Positions 1 through 5,187 of a stretch of 5,444 nucleotides of DNA are shown here, one piece after another. Origin of the DNA: a halophilic archaeon J07HX64 (GTDB taxonomy: Archaea; Halobacteriota; Halobacteria; Halobacteriales; Haloarculaceae); contig KE356579.1 in the NCBI GenBank assembly GCA_000416085.1, positions 374,010 through 379,453 on the forward strand. Reading direction: 5' to 3'. How positions within the stretch are numbered: the first letter of the stretch is position 1; each line of letters begins with the position of its first letter. The notes below the pieces were generated by a model, which did not search any database, was not told the origin of the DNA, and worked only from the letters and a program-made list of their open reading frames with translations. Both the position numbers and the translations under genes were made by a program.

Positions 1-807
1 GTCGCGGACCCCACCGGCTACGGTGTGGTTTCGGTCGCAGACGGACTAGTGACCGACATCGTGGAGAAGCCGTCGGACCCGCCGTCGTCGCTGGCGAACG
101 CCGGCGCGTACGTCTTTCCCGCGGCGGCCCGCAGCTGGCTCGACGTGCCCGAGTCCGAGCGCGGTGAACACGAGATAACCGACGTTGTCGACCGGGCGAT
201 CGCGGAGTCGGGGCTCTCGGTGGTACGTGTCTCGCGCTGGCTGGATGTCGGACGGCCGTGGGAACTCCTCGAGGCGAACGAGTGGAAGCTCGACGAACTG
301 GAACGGGATGTCCGCGGCGAGGTTGCCGACGATGCCACCCTCCGGGGTGCTGTCGTCGTCGAGGCGGGCGCGACAGTCGAACCCGGAGCCGTCATCGAGG
401 GACCGACTCTCATCCGGGCAGATACACATGTCGGTCCGAACGCGTACGTCCGCGGACGGACGCTGCTCGGTGAGGCCGTCGAGGTCGGTCACAGTGTCGA
501 GATCAAAAACAGCGTTATCATGCGGGGAACGAGCGTTCCGCACCTGTCGTACGTCGGCGACAGCGTGCTCGGACGGTCGGTCAATCTCGGCGCGGGCACG
601 ACCGTCGCCAACCTCCGCCACGACGACGAACCCGTACAGATGACGGTAAAGAACGAGCGGGTCTCGACCGGTCGACGGAAGTTCGGTGTCGTCGTCGGCG
701 ACGGCGCGAAGACGGGTATCGACACGAGTCTGAACGCCGGTGTCGTCCTCGACAGCGGCGCGCGCACCGGACCCGGTGAGCGCGTGCTGCGGGACAGACC
801 CAAATGA
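1..807 (+). CDS. glmU: GlmU-like sugar-1-phosphate nucleotidyltransferase/acetyltransferase, 5' truncated
   Basis: The reading frame is open from base 1, so the gene starts before the window; 268 C-terminal residues are visible. The first ~100 residues are the end of a nucleotidyltransferase domain: DPTGYGVV (3-10), the EKP motif (22-24), and NAGAYVF (33-39). From about residue 105 comes a left-handed beta-helix of hexapeptide repeats (e.g. GAVVVEAGATVEPGAVIEGP). The segment EIKNS...PHLSYVGDS matches the GlmU acetyltransferase site; H181 sits where the GlmU catalytic His is found and K169 is in the conserved EIKN. Instead of the bacterial NYDG loop it has NLRHDDE...TGRRKFG, as in archaeal bifunctional enzymes. 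By family, such proteins acetylate amino-sugar-1-phosphates and make nucleotide sugars (UDP-GlcNAc type) in the cytoplasm for glycoconjugates; the exact sugar cannot be told here. It ends at TGA 805-807, overlapping the next start by four bases. Alternative: a plain glucose-1-phosphate thymidylyltransferase homologue with an attached beta-helix. Confidence 0.87.
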   Translation, partial: VADPTGYGVVSVADGLVTDIVEKPSDPPSSLANAGAYVFPAAARSWLDVPESERGEHEITDVVDRAIAESGLSVVRVSRWLDVGRPWELLEANEWKLDELERDVRGEVADDATLRGAVVVEAGATVEPGAVIEGPTLIRADTHVGPNAYVRGRTLLGEAVEVGHSVEIKNSVIMRGTSVPHLSYVGDSVLGRSVNLGAGTTVANLRHDDEPVQMTVKNERVSTGRRKFGVVVGDGAKTGIDTSLNAGVVLDSGARTGPGERVLRDRPK

Positions 808-1370
808 GTCTCACGTTCCGGGGGTACGACCCGCGTGACGCCGACGCGGTGGTCGCACTCGACGACTGGGCGATGCGCGCGGCCGGCACCGACCCGACTG
901 ACATCCCCGGTCACGGCGACATCGAGCGCATCGGGTCGGCCTATCTCGATGCCGGCGGTGAGTTCCTCGTCGGGACCCTCGACACAGCAGACAGGTCGTT
1001 CGATACCGCCGACCGCAACCGGGGGCGCTTCGAGACGTTCGACGGACCACTTGCGGCGATGGGAGGGTATCTCCCGAACGAGGCGGGGTACGACGACGAG
1101 CGGACGGTCGAGGACGCCGCCGAACTCCACCGGATGCGGGTCGCGCCGTCGGTCCAGGGCCGGGGCTACGGGACCGACCTGCTCGATGCGCTCGAGGAGC
1201 GGATGGCGGAGGCGGGGTTCTCGCGTGTGCTCGCAACAACCGCGCGGCGTCAGGAACGGGCCATCGCGCTGTATCCCGGGGCCGGCTACGAGCAGGTCGA
1301 TAGCTCCACCTACGGGGAGTACGACCTCGTCCACTTTCAAAAGCGGCTCCCCCCAGCCGAGGACGAGTAA
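804..1370 (+). CDS. GNAT family N-acetyltransferase
   Basis: A 188-residue protein, a normal length for a single GNAT domain. Motif A is clear: LHRMRVAPSVQGRGYG (108-123), whose QGRGYG (118-123) is the acetyl-CoA pyrophosphate-binding Q/RxxGxG loop, followed by the helix TDLLDALEERMAEAGF. The later segment with ERAIALYPGAGYEQV (151-165) fits GNAT motif B, where a Tyr often acts as general acid. Substrate is unknown. Residues 58-74 contain a short tandem, DTADRSF-DTADRNR, in a loop before the central strands, probably lineage specific. The ATG overlaps the stop of the upstream sugar-nucleotide gene as ATGA, so the two are almost certainly cotranscribed and translationally coupled. A role on a sugar, lipid or protein substrate linked to that pathway is only an inference from position. 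The protein is acidic, in keeping with the host proteome. Confidence 0.88.
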   Translation: MSLTFRGYDPRDADAVVALDDWAMRAAGTDPTDIPGHGDIERIGSAYLDAGGEFLVGTLDTADRSFDTADRNRGRFETFDGPLAAMGGYLPNEAGYDDERTVEDAAELHRMRVAPSVQGRGYGTDLLDALEERMAEAGFSRVLATTARRQERAIALYPGAGYEQVDSSTYGEYDLVHFQKRLPPAEDE

Positions 1371-1540
1371 CGGCTGTGTTCGGGACTCCGGGGTTACATG
1401 GCCCCGGGGTGATAGGCGTGTGCTCGGTTGTTCGGCCGGCCGGACGGGCGTACCCGGGACCCCGATGTCGGGACGGGACTCGCGGGGTTCGTGCCAGACA
1501 GTGGCCGGAATCACGACGCGCCGGACAGGGGTGCCGACGC

Positions 1541-1556
1541 CGCTCGGGGCCGAGCG
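1541..1556. repeat. Perfect inverted repeat, 7-2-7
   Basis: CGCTCGG-GG-CCGAGCG is a perfect inverted repeat inside the non-coding gap. As a hairpin it would give a 5-bp stem with a 6-base loop. No T-run follows, so an archaeal terminator is unlikely; it could be an operator or part of a structured transcript. Confidence 0.45.
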
Positions 1557-1688
1557 TGACAGTCCCCGTTTAGACGGCTCGCTCGCACCCGGCACCTGGC
1601 CCTGTGCTGTTCTTGAGGTGTGACGCCACGCGGACACGGACGCCACGGTTGGTCTCGTTCGAGCGGTTGCTGCTCTCGGCAGCCGAGA

Positions 1689-1708
1689 CCGAAACCAAGC
1701 TTCATACA
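1689..1708 (+). promoter_or_regulatory. Promoter (BRE/TATA) of the CBS-HPF/radB operon
   Basis: A purine-rich BRE-like CCGAAACC (1689-1696) precedes a TATA-like TTCATACA (1701-1708). The box centre lies about 29 nt before the ATG at 1734, so transcription should start within a few bases of the start codon. This is the leaderless arrangement usual in haloarchaea and supports 1734 as the true start. Confidence 0.6.
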
Positions 1709-1733
1709 TCTACCGGTCAAAGATGGTGTAGCG

Positions 1734-2873
1734 ATGAATATAGCTGACATTGCAACCCGTGATTACGCGGCTGTCGACGCCGACGAACGACTCTCGAAGG
1801 TCCGCGCGCGATTCGAGCGCGAGAACCCGAAGGGGTTCATCGTCACCGAGGACAGCCAGTATCAGGGCGTGATCAACGAGCGACAGCTCGTCCAGTCACA
1901 CGTGCAAGACAGCGCGAAGGTGCGCGGTCTGGTCCAGCCCGCCCCGAAGGTTGGACAGCAGGACGGCGTTCGCGAGGTGGCCCGCGTACTCGTCGAGGGG
2001 GGCACCCGGACTGTCCCCGTCTTCGAGAACGAGGAGCTCTGGGGTATGGTCACCGCCAACGACATTCTGGAGGCGGTGTTGCCGAACCTCGATGCGCTCG
2101 ATGTCTCCGATATCTACACCGAACAGGTCGTCAGCATCACCGAGGAGACCCACATCGGTCGAGTGATCAATCTGCTGCGCGAGCACGACATCTCGCGGCT
2201 GCCGGTCCTCGACGAGGAGGACCGGGTCACAGGGATGGTGACGACCCACGATATCGCCGCGTTTGCCGTCCGGGACATGGAGCGCCAACAAAAAGGCGAC
2301 CGCTCGGGTGACCGCGACCGGGTGCTCGATATCCCCGTTTACGACATAATGAGCAGCCCCGTCGAGACAACAACAACCGACGCATCTGTCGAGAGGGCTG
2401 TCGAACGCATGCTCGAGAACGACTACTCCGGGCTCGTGGTCACGCCGGAGGGTGACCGGACTGTCGACGGTATCGTCACAAAAACCGACGTGCTCCGCGC
2501 GCTCACCTACACCGAGGACGAACACATGGATGTCCAGGTGACGAACGTTCACCTGCTCGACTCGCTTGCACGCGAGCAGATCCACGAGCGTATCGAGGCT
2601 GTCGCCGACAAGTACCAGAAGATGCAGGTTCACCACGCTCACGTTCGCCTCGCCGAACACAAAGAACGCATCCGCGGCACGCCGCTGATACGGTGCGGGA
2701 TCCGCCTGCGAACAAACAAAGGGCAGGTCGCTGCGACCGGTGAGGGGTACGGCGCGCGAAACGCGTTCGATGTCGCGCTGGACAAACTCGAACGGCGTGT
2801 TCTCGAGCTAAAGGGTGTCCGTGCCGACGAGGAGTACCGCGGTCAGTTACTCCGGAAGCTGAACGAGCTGTGA
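1734..2873 (+). CDS. Four-CBS-domain protein with C-terminal HPF/RaiA-like ribosome-binding domain
   Basis: A 379-residue protein. Four CBS domains can be read at about 1-57, 61-117, 123-180 and 201-258; each has the typical end G(M/I)VT..D(I/V)L/A, such as GMVTANDILEAV, GMVTTHDIAAFA and GIVTKTDVLRAL. CBS pairs normally bind adenine nucleotides and act as energy sensors. Residues about 265-362 resemble the beta-alpha-beta-beta-beta-alpha fold of HPF/RaiA/S30EA hibernation factors: a first strand and helix (VQVTNVHLL...IHERIEAVADKYQ), then strands VHHAHVRLA, LIRCGIRLRT and QVAATGEG, then the helix NAFDVALDKLERRVLELKG, very like the family's A(I)D.A.DKLE. The stretch 309-330 is rich in Arg/Lys, unusual in this acidic proteome and fitting rRNA contact. 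I infer a ribosome-associated factor whose activity responds to nucleotide binding by the CBS array. An upstream in-frame extension to 1620 is rejected because it lacks haloarchaeal composition and covers the promoter. The stop overlaps the radB start. Confidence 0.88.
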   Translation: MNIADIATRDYAAVDADERLSKVRARFERENPKGFIVTEDSQYQGVINERQLVQSHVQDSAKVRGLVQPAPKVGQQDGVREVARVLVEGGTRTVPVFENEELWGMVTANDILEAVLPNLDALDVSDIYTEQVVSITEETHIGRVINLLREHDISRLPVLDEEDRVTGMVTTHDIAAFAVRDMERQQKGDRSGDRDRVLDIPVYDIMSSPVETTTTDASVERAVERMLENDYSGLVVTPEGDRTVDGIVTKTDVLRALTYTEDEHMDVQVTNVHLLDSLAREQIHERIEAVADKYQKMQVHHAHVRLAEHKERIRGTPLIRCGIRLRTNKGQVAATGEGYGARNAFDVALDKLERRVLELKGVRADEEYRGQLLRKLNEL

Positions 2874-3559
2874 CCGGGTACGTCCAGACGGGGTGTGACC
2901 CTATCGACGAACTGCTCGGCGGTGGGTTCGAGCGGGGGGCCGTCACACAGGTGTACGGCCCGCCGGCCGCCGGAAAGAGCAACCTCGTGCTCTCGGCTGC
3001 CGTCGAGGCCGCCACCGAGGGGGGCTCGACGCTGTACATCGACACCGAGGGGCTGTCGGTCGACCGGATGGAGCAACTGGCTGAGGGTCACCCCGACATC
3101 GATTTAGATTCGGTGGCCCCCCGGCTGATCGTCAGTGAGGTCCACGACTTCGACGAACAGGCCGAGGCCGTCCGGGATGCCGCCGAGTTCGCAGAACAGG
3201 TCGCGTTCATCGTGCTCGACAGCGCCACCGGCTTCTACCGTCTCGAACGCACCGAGCGCGAGGAGGGCGAGGCGCTCCGGGCGGTTGCCCGACAGGTGAC
3301 ACACCTGCTCTCGCTGGCCCGCAAACACGACATCGCTGTCGCGCTGACCAACCAGGTCTACACCGACCCAGAGGGCGAGACTGCGCGGGCGCTCGGCGGA
3401 CACACACTCGACCACTGGTCGGGGGTCATCCTGCGACTGGACCGGTTCCGCGGCGGCAACCGCCGCGCCACACTCGAGAAGCACCACGCCCGCGAGGCCG
3501 GCACCAGCGCGCAGTTCCGCATCACCGACGACGGCATCACCGGCGACACTCCCCCCTGA
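2870..3559 (+). CDS. radB: DNA repair and recombination protein RadB
   Basis: A 229-residue RecA/RadA-family ATPase, close to the usual RadB length, without the N-terminal helix-hairpin-helix domain of RadA. It opens with GCDPIDELLGGGFERGAVTQVYG, the classic RadB/RadA entry. Walker A is GPPAAGKS (30-37), with LYIDTEGLS (55-63) and the Walker B strand VAFIVLDSATG (111-121) following; NQVY (161-164) and the C-terminal core LGGHTLDHWSGVILRL (175-190) are also typical. RadB is a euryarchaeal RadA paralogue thought to assist RadA as a recombination mediator, with weak or no ATPase and no strand exchange of its own. The start is a GTG at 2870 overlapping the preceding stop (GTGA), which implies translational coupling and no separate promoter; the N-terminus matches the family with no residues missing. 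Coupling to a probable ribosome factor suggests shared control by growth or energy state, an inference only. Confidence 0.95.
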   Translation: MTGYVQTGCDPIDELLGGGFERGAVTQVYGPPAAGKSNLVLSAAVEAATEGGSTLYIDTEGLSVDRMEQLAEGHPDIDLDSVAPRLIVSEVHDFDEQAEAVRDAAEFAEQVAFIVLDSATGFYRLERTEREEGEALRAVARQVTHLLSLARKHDIAVALTNQVYTDPEGETARALGGHTLDHWSGVILRLDRFRGGNRRATLEKHHAREAGTSAQFRITDDGITGDTPP

Positions 3560-3581
3560 GACACCCCCGCCCCACCTCCGT

Positions 3582-3600
3582 CGACCCGAGTCGCCCCCGC
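3582..3600. repeat. 19-bp direct repeat, copy 1
   Basis: CGACCCGAGTCGCCCCCGC occurs here and again at 3647-3665, 65 bases apart, just downstream of radB. A diverged third copy (CGACCCCGAGTGCCG) lies between them at about 3601-3615. It contains the near-palindrome CGACCCGAGTCG. No function is recognised; it may be a slippage duplication in a radB 3' untranslated region. Confidence 0.7.
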
Positions 3601-3646
3601 CGACCCCGAGTGCCGACCACAGACCATTGCTCTCGCAGACTGGAAC

Positions 3647-3665
3647 CGACCCGAGTCGCCCCCGC
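3647..3665. repeat. 19-bp direct repeat, copy 2
   Basis: Exact second copy of the unit at 3582-3600. It lies directly before the AT-rich promoter region of the small membrane protein gene, so it may be either the tail of the radB transcript or a distal upstream element. Confidence 0.7.
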
Positions 3666-3675
3666 TGGCTGTGAG

Positions 3676-3713
3676 GTTACTCAAACGAATTCCAGTAACG
3701 ACCGTTACAGTAA
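3676..3713. promoter_or_regulatory. Cluster of GTTAC/GTAAC inverted half-sites, probable operator
   Basis: Half-sites of one motif alternate in orientation: GTTACT (3676-3681), AGTAAC (3694-3699), CGTTAC (3703-3708) and AGTAA (3709-3713). They combine into a perfect 6-2-6 palindrome GTAACGACCGTTAC (3695-3708), a wider pair GTTACT-12-AGTAAC, and an overlapping TTAC-A-GTAA (3705-3713). The cluster ends about 12 bases before a TATA box, where haloarchaeal activators commonly bind. The cognate regulator is not identifiable from the motif. Confidence 0.55.
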
Positions 3714-3723
3714 TGTTCTTCAG

Positions 3724-3734
3724 ATTATACTTAT
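3724..3734 (+). promoter_or_regulatory. TATA box of the small membrane protein gene
   Basis: ATTATACTTAT stands out in GC-rich surroundings. Its centre at about 3728 predicts transcription near 3754, giving a short leader before the ATG at 3763. A second TATA-like CTATATA at 3754-3760 would instead start transcription near 3783 and favour a GTG start at 3802. Confidence 0.55.
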
Positions 3735-3762
3735 CCGGATAGCAGCCGTGTGTCTATATACG

Positions 3763-3999
3763 ATGTACGATGCACATCCGCAGTCAACGAACAGTGACAG
3801 TGTGAACGACCACCGGAGCAGGCGAACACAGAGTGTCGTGCAGTACACGCTGGTGGCGGTCGCCGTTGTGGCGTTCGTCGTTGTTCCGGTACTGATGATC
3901 GGTGTGGCGCTGGGTGTCGGGGGGGTCAGACTCCGCAGACGTCTGGCCCGTCTGTTGCACCGACAGGACCGCGGTACCGGAGTCGGTATCCCAACCTGA
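3763..3999 (+). CDS. Probable small single-pass membrane protein
   Basis: A 78-residue frame not recognised as any family. Residues 1-24 are polar (MYDAHPQSTNSDSVNDHRSRR), residues 25-55 form one long hydrophobic stretch (VVQYTLVAVAVVAFVVVPVLMIGVALGVGGV), followed at once by RLRRRLARLLHR. The basic cluster after the helix suggests, by the positive-inside rule, that the C-terminus is cytoplasmic. Codons through the hydrophobic part keep the GC-ending bias of real haloarchaeal genes, and a TATA box and palindrome cluster lie at the right distance upstream. The ATG at 3763 is chosen because the frame's longer form (from 3610) would run through the promoter and operator; GTG 3802 is a possible later start. 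No signal peptidase or lipobox motif is seen. It converges with the winged-helix gene 45 bases away. Function unknown. Confidence 0.55.
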   Translation: MYDAHPQSTNSDSVNDHRSRRTQSVVQYTLVAVAVVAFVVVPVLMIGVALGVGGVRLRRRLARLLHRQDRGTGVGIPT

Positions 4000-4044
4000 A
4001 CGAGGACCGGGGCTGGTCTCCCGGATTAAACGCGACCCGGTCCG

Positions 4045-4947
4045 TCAGGTCGCCTCGTCGGGTATCGTCTCGACCACGCGCATCTCCTCGTCGACGACGA
4101 CTGTTAGTTCATCGCCGTCGACGGTGAACACCGTGCTCGCCCGGAACGGGTCGGTGCTGCGCACCCGCTCGCGGTCCATGAAACTGGTGAACTCCCAGAT
4201 AGAGCAGTCCCGGATATCGATGCCGTGGTCGTAGTGGAACGCCACGACCACAGGGTGGGTGAGCAGCGAGTACTGCACTCCCGATGTTATCTTGTGTTCA
4301 CACTGTCGACACTCGTGCAGGACAATCGGTAGCTCCCGGGGGTTTCCGAGTGGGTTGTCCTCGGGCTCCTCCTCGTCCCACCCTGGCACGTCGGTGAACT
4401 GGCAGGCGGTGTGCTCGGCAGGGCCATCACACCGGGGGCAGAACCCGTGGTGGAGTCGCTCGATCACCGTCCGGAGATATCTGCCGGCGACAGTCGGTAC
4501 CTCCTCGTGGTCACAGTCGGCGAACACGCTCGGTGGAATGTCATACCGGGCCGTCAGGGAACAGGAGTCACACTCTATCGTGGCGAGTTCGTCCTCGTAG
4601 TAGAACGTCCGGGTCCCGCCGCACGAGCATAGACTGTCCAACTGTATCGGTTCCATACGCCCACTCGTGGTGTAGGAACCGGACTCGATTGCCCCGTTTA
4701 TCTGGTCCCCGGCGACCGTGAGTTCGTACCCCTCCTCGGCCCTCGTCACGAACTGGTCGACGAGTTTCTTTAGATGATAGTTGAACTGTCCGGAGTCACC
4801 GATATCGACGGCGTCGTGCAGCTCCGAGAACCCAATCGGCTCGTCGCCGTTCCAGAGCGCGCGCAAGATTGCGACCCGGTTGTCGTCCGACAACAACCCG
4901 AACACCTCCTCCGGTTCGGCCTGCTCGACGAACTGCGGCTGTTGCAT
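4045..4947 (-). CDS. Winged-helix (ArsR-like) transcriptional regulator with zinc-ribbon regions
   Basis: A 300-residue acidic protein. Residues ~12-85 are a winged helix of ArsR/haloarchaeal type: EEVFGLLSDDNRVAILRAL (13-31), then GFSELHDAVDIGDSGQFNYHLKKL (39-62), where the last helix is the recognition helix, and the wing VTRAEEGYELTVAGDQI. Two Cys-rich regions follow: C107/C109 with C126/C129 (CSCGG...CDSC), and C170/C173 with C213/C216 (CPRC...CRQC), each able to form a zinc ribbon. The remainder (220-300) is a beta-rich domain with no recognised motif. The layout matches a common haloarchaeal class of winged-helix proteins with a C-terminal domain of unknown function; their targets are mostly unknown. 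Its ATG is 28 bases after a TATA box, so the message is probably leaderless. It stands alone, converging with the small membrane protein gene; regulation of that neighbour or itself is possible but not shown. Confidence 0.82.
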   Translation of the reverse strand: MQQPQFVEQAEPEEVFGLLSDDNRVAILRALWNGDEPIGFSELHDAVDIGDSGQFNYHLKKLVDQFVTRAEEGYELTVAGDQINGAIESGSYTTSGRMEPIQLDSLCSCGGTRTFYYEDELATIECDSCSLTARYDIPPSVFADCDHEEVPTVAGRYLRTVIERLHHGFCPRCDGPAEHTACQFTDVPGWDEEEPEDNPLGNPRELPIVLHECRQCEHKITSGVQYSLLTHPVVVAFHYDHGIDIRDCSIWEFTSFMDRERVRSTDPFRASTVFTVDGDELTVVVDEEMRVVETIPDEAT

Positions 4948-4970
4948 ACCTGAACAGTACCAGTCCGTCG

Positions 4971-4980
4971 GTGTAAAACC
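4971..4980 (-). promoter_or_regulatory. Promoter of the winged-helix gene
   Basis: On the minus strand GGTTTTACAC forms a TATA-like box centred near 4975, about 28 nt before the ATG at 4947. The spacing fits a leaderless transcript and supports the chosen start. Confidence 0.55.
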
Positions 4981-5086
4981 CTGTGACGCGTCTCATCGGT
5001 CACACTCTACGACAACTCGCCGTGACACGGGCGCGGACACGACGCTCCACACCCCCTGCACCACACGGGGCACGTAGGACGCTGTC

Positions 5087-5120
5087 TTTGACTTCCTCCC
5101 GCGGCCTGCCGTGGGACTAC
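5087..5120 (-). mobile_element. Solo end of an IS200/IS605-type (TnpB) element, probable relic
   Basis: The + strand reads TTTGACTTCCTCCC then GCGGCCTGCCGTGGGAC. Haloarchaeal IS200/IS605 and tnpB-only (IS1341-type) elements carry a terminal block of the form TTGACTTCCTCCC-hairpin-GGGATTCC, and this copy keeps the left arm exactly. The stem is CCCGCGG (5098-5104) with CCGTGGG (5109-5115), seven pairs including one G-T, loop CCTG. Read on the minus strand it is the 3' end of such an element, where the omega (guide) RNA scaffold ends and the guide begins, i.e. toward lower coordinates from about 5087. No tnpB, tnpA or remnant of either lies in the ~70 bases upstream on that strand, so this is a solo or decayed end. 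The right arm has diverged from the usual GGGATTCC, and on the minus strand the stem has a C-A mismatch. Confidence 0.55.
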
Positions 5121-5187
5121 ACACATCCGCGTGTGCGTGCCACCGGAGTCGGACACGGCCATCCGAACCTGGGCCGAACACACGGTA

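Larger units (their letters stand above)
1371..1733. other. 363-base gap without a convincing gene; GC-rich inverted repeats
   Basis: No reading frame on either strand looks like a haloarchaeal protein: the open frames are Arg-, Cys- and Pro-rich and lack the acidic bias of the neighbours. The gap contains several inverted repeats: CCGGGG (1388-1393) with CCCCGG (1402-1407), CCCGA (1461-1465) with TCGGG (1468-1472), and CGCTCGG (1541-1547) with CCGAGCG (1550-1556). An imperfect direct repeat pairs 1381-1395 with 1474-1489 (CGGGACTCCGGGGTT against CGGGACTCGCGGGGTT). No tRNA or snoRNA boxes were found. It may be a long 5'/3' region, a structured RNA, or decayed sequence; its right end holds the promoter of the next operon. 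Confidence 0.5.

Noticed and set aside
1388..1407. CCGGGG...CCCCGG hairpin as terminator of the GNAT operon
   Set aside because: No T-run follows; haloarchaeal termination relies mainly on T-tracts, so only an inverted repeat is recorded.
1481..1500. GGGGTTCGTGCC as a tRNA T-arm
   Set aside because: The T-loop consensus is broken and there are no matching acceptor, D or anticodon arms nearby.
489..1709. Long open frame on the minus strand (406 codons)
   Set aside because: It lies antisense to the GlmU-like and GNAT genes, is rich in Arg/Pro/Val rather than Asp/Glu, and shows no domain; long antisense frames are expected in high-GC haloarchaeal genes.
1620..1733. N-terminal extension of the CBS-HPF protein from an upstream start
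   Set aside because: The extra residues are Arg/Ser/Cys-rich and cover the BRE/TATA at 1689-1708; the first CBS domain begins right at 1734.
1896..2660. Minus-strand open frame of 254 codons
   Set aside because: Antisense to the CBS-HPF gene. Its acidic look comes from mirror-image codons of the real gene; it has no motif and no promoter.
3582..3665. The 19-bp repeats as a CRISPR array
   Set aside because: Only two exact copies with one degraded copy between; repeat and spacer lengths do not fit, and there are no cas genes.
3610..3762. Longer form of the small membrane protein
   Set aside because: It would run through the palindrome cluster and the TATA box and adds no hydrophobic or conserved-looking segment.
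5156..5176. CGGCC...GGCCG inverted repeat downstream of the zinc microprotein as terminator
   Set aside because: Only a 5-bp stem with an 11-base loop and no T-tract on the minus strand.
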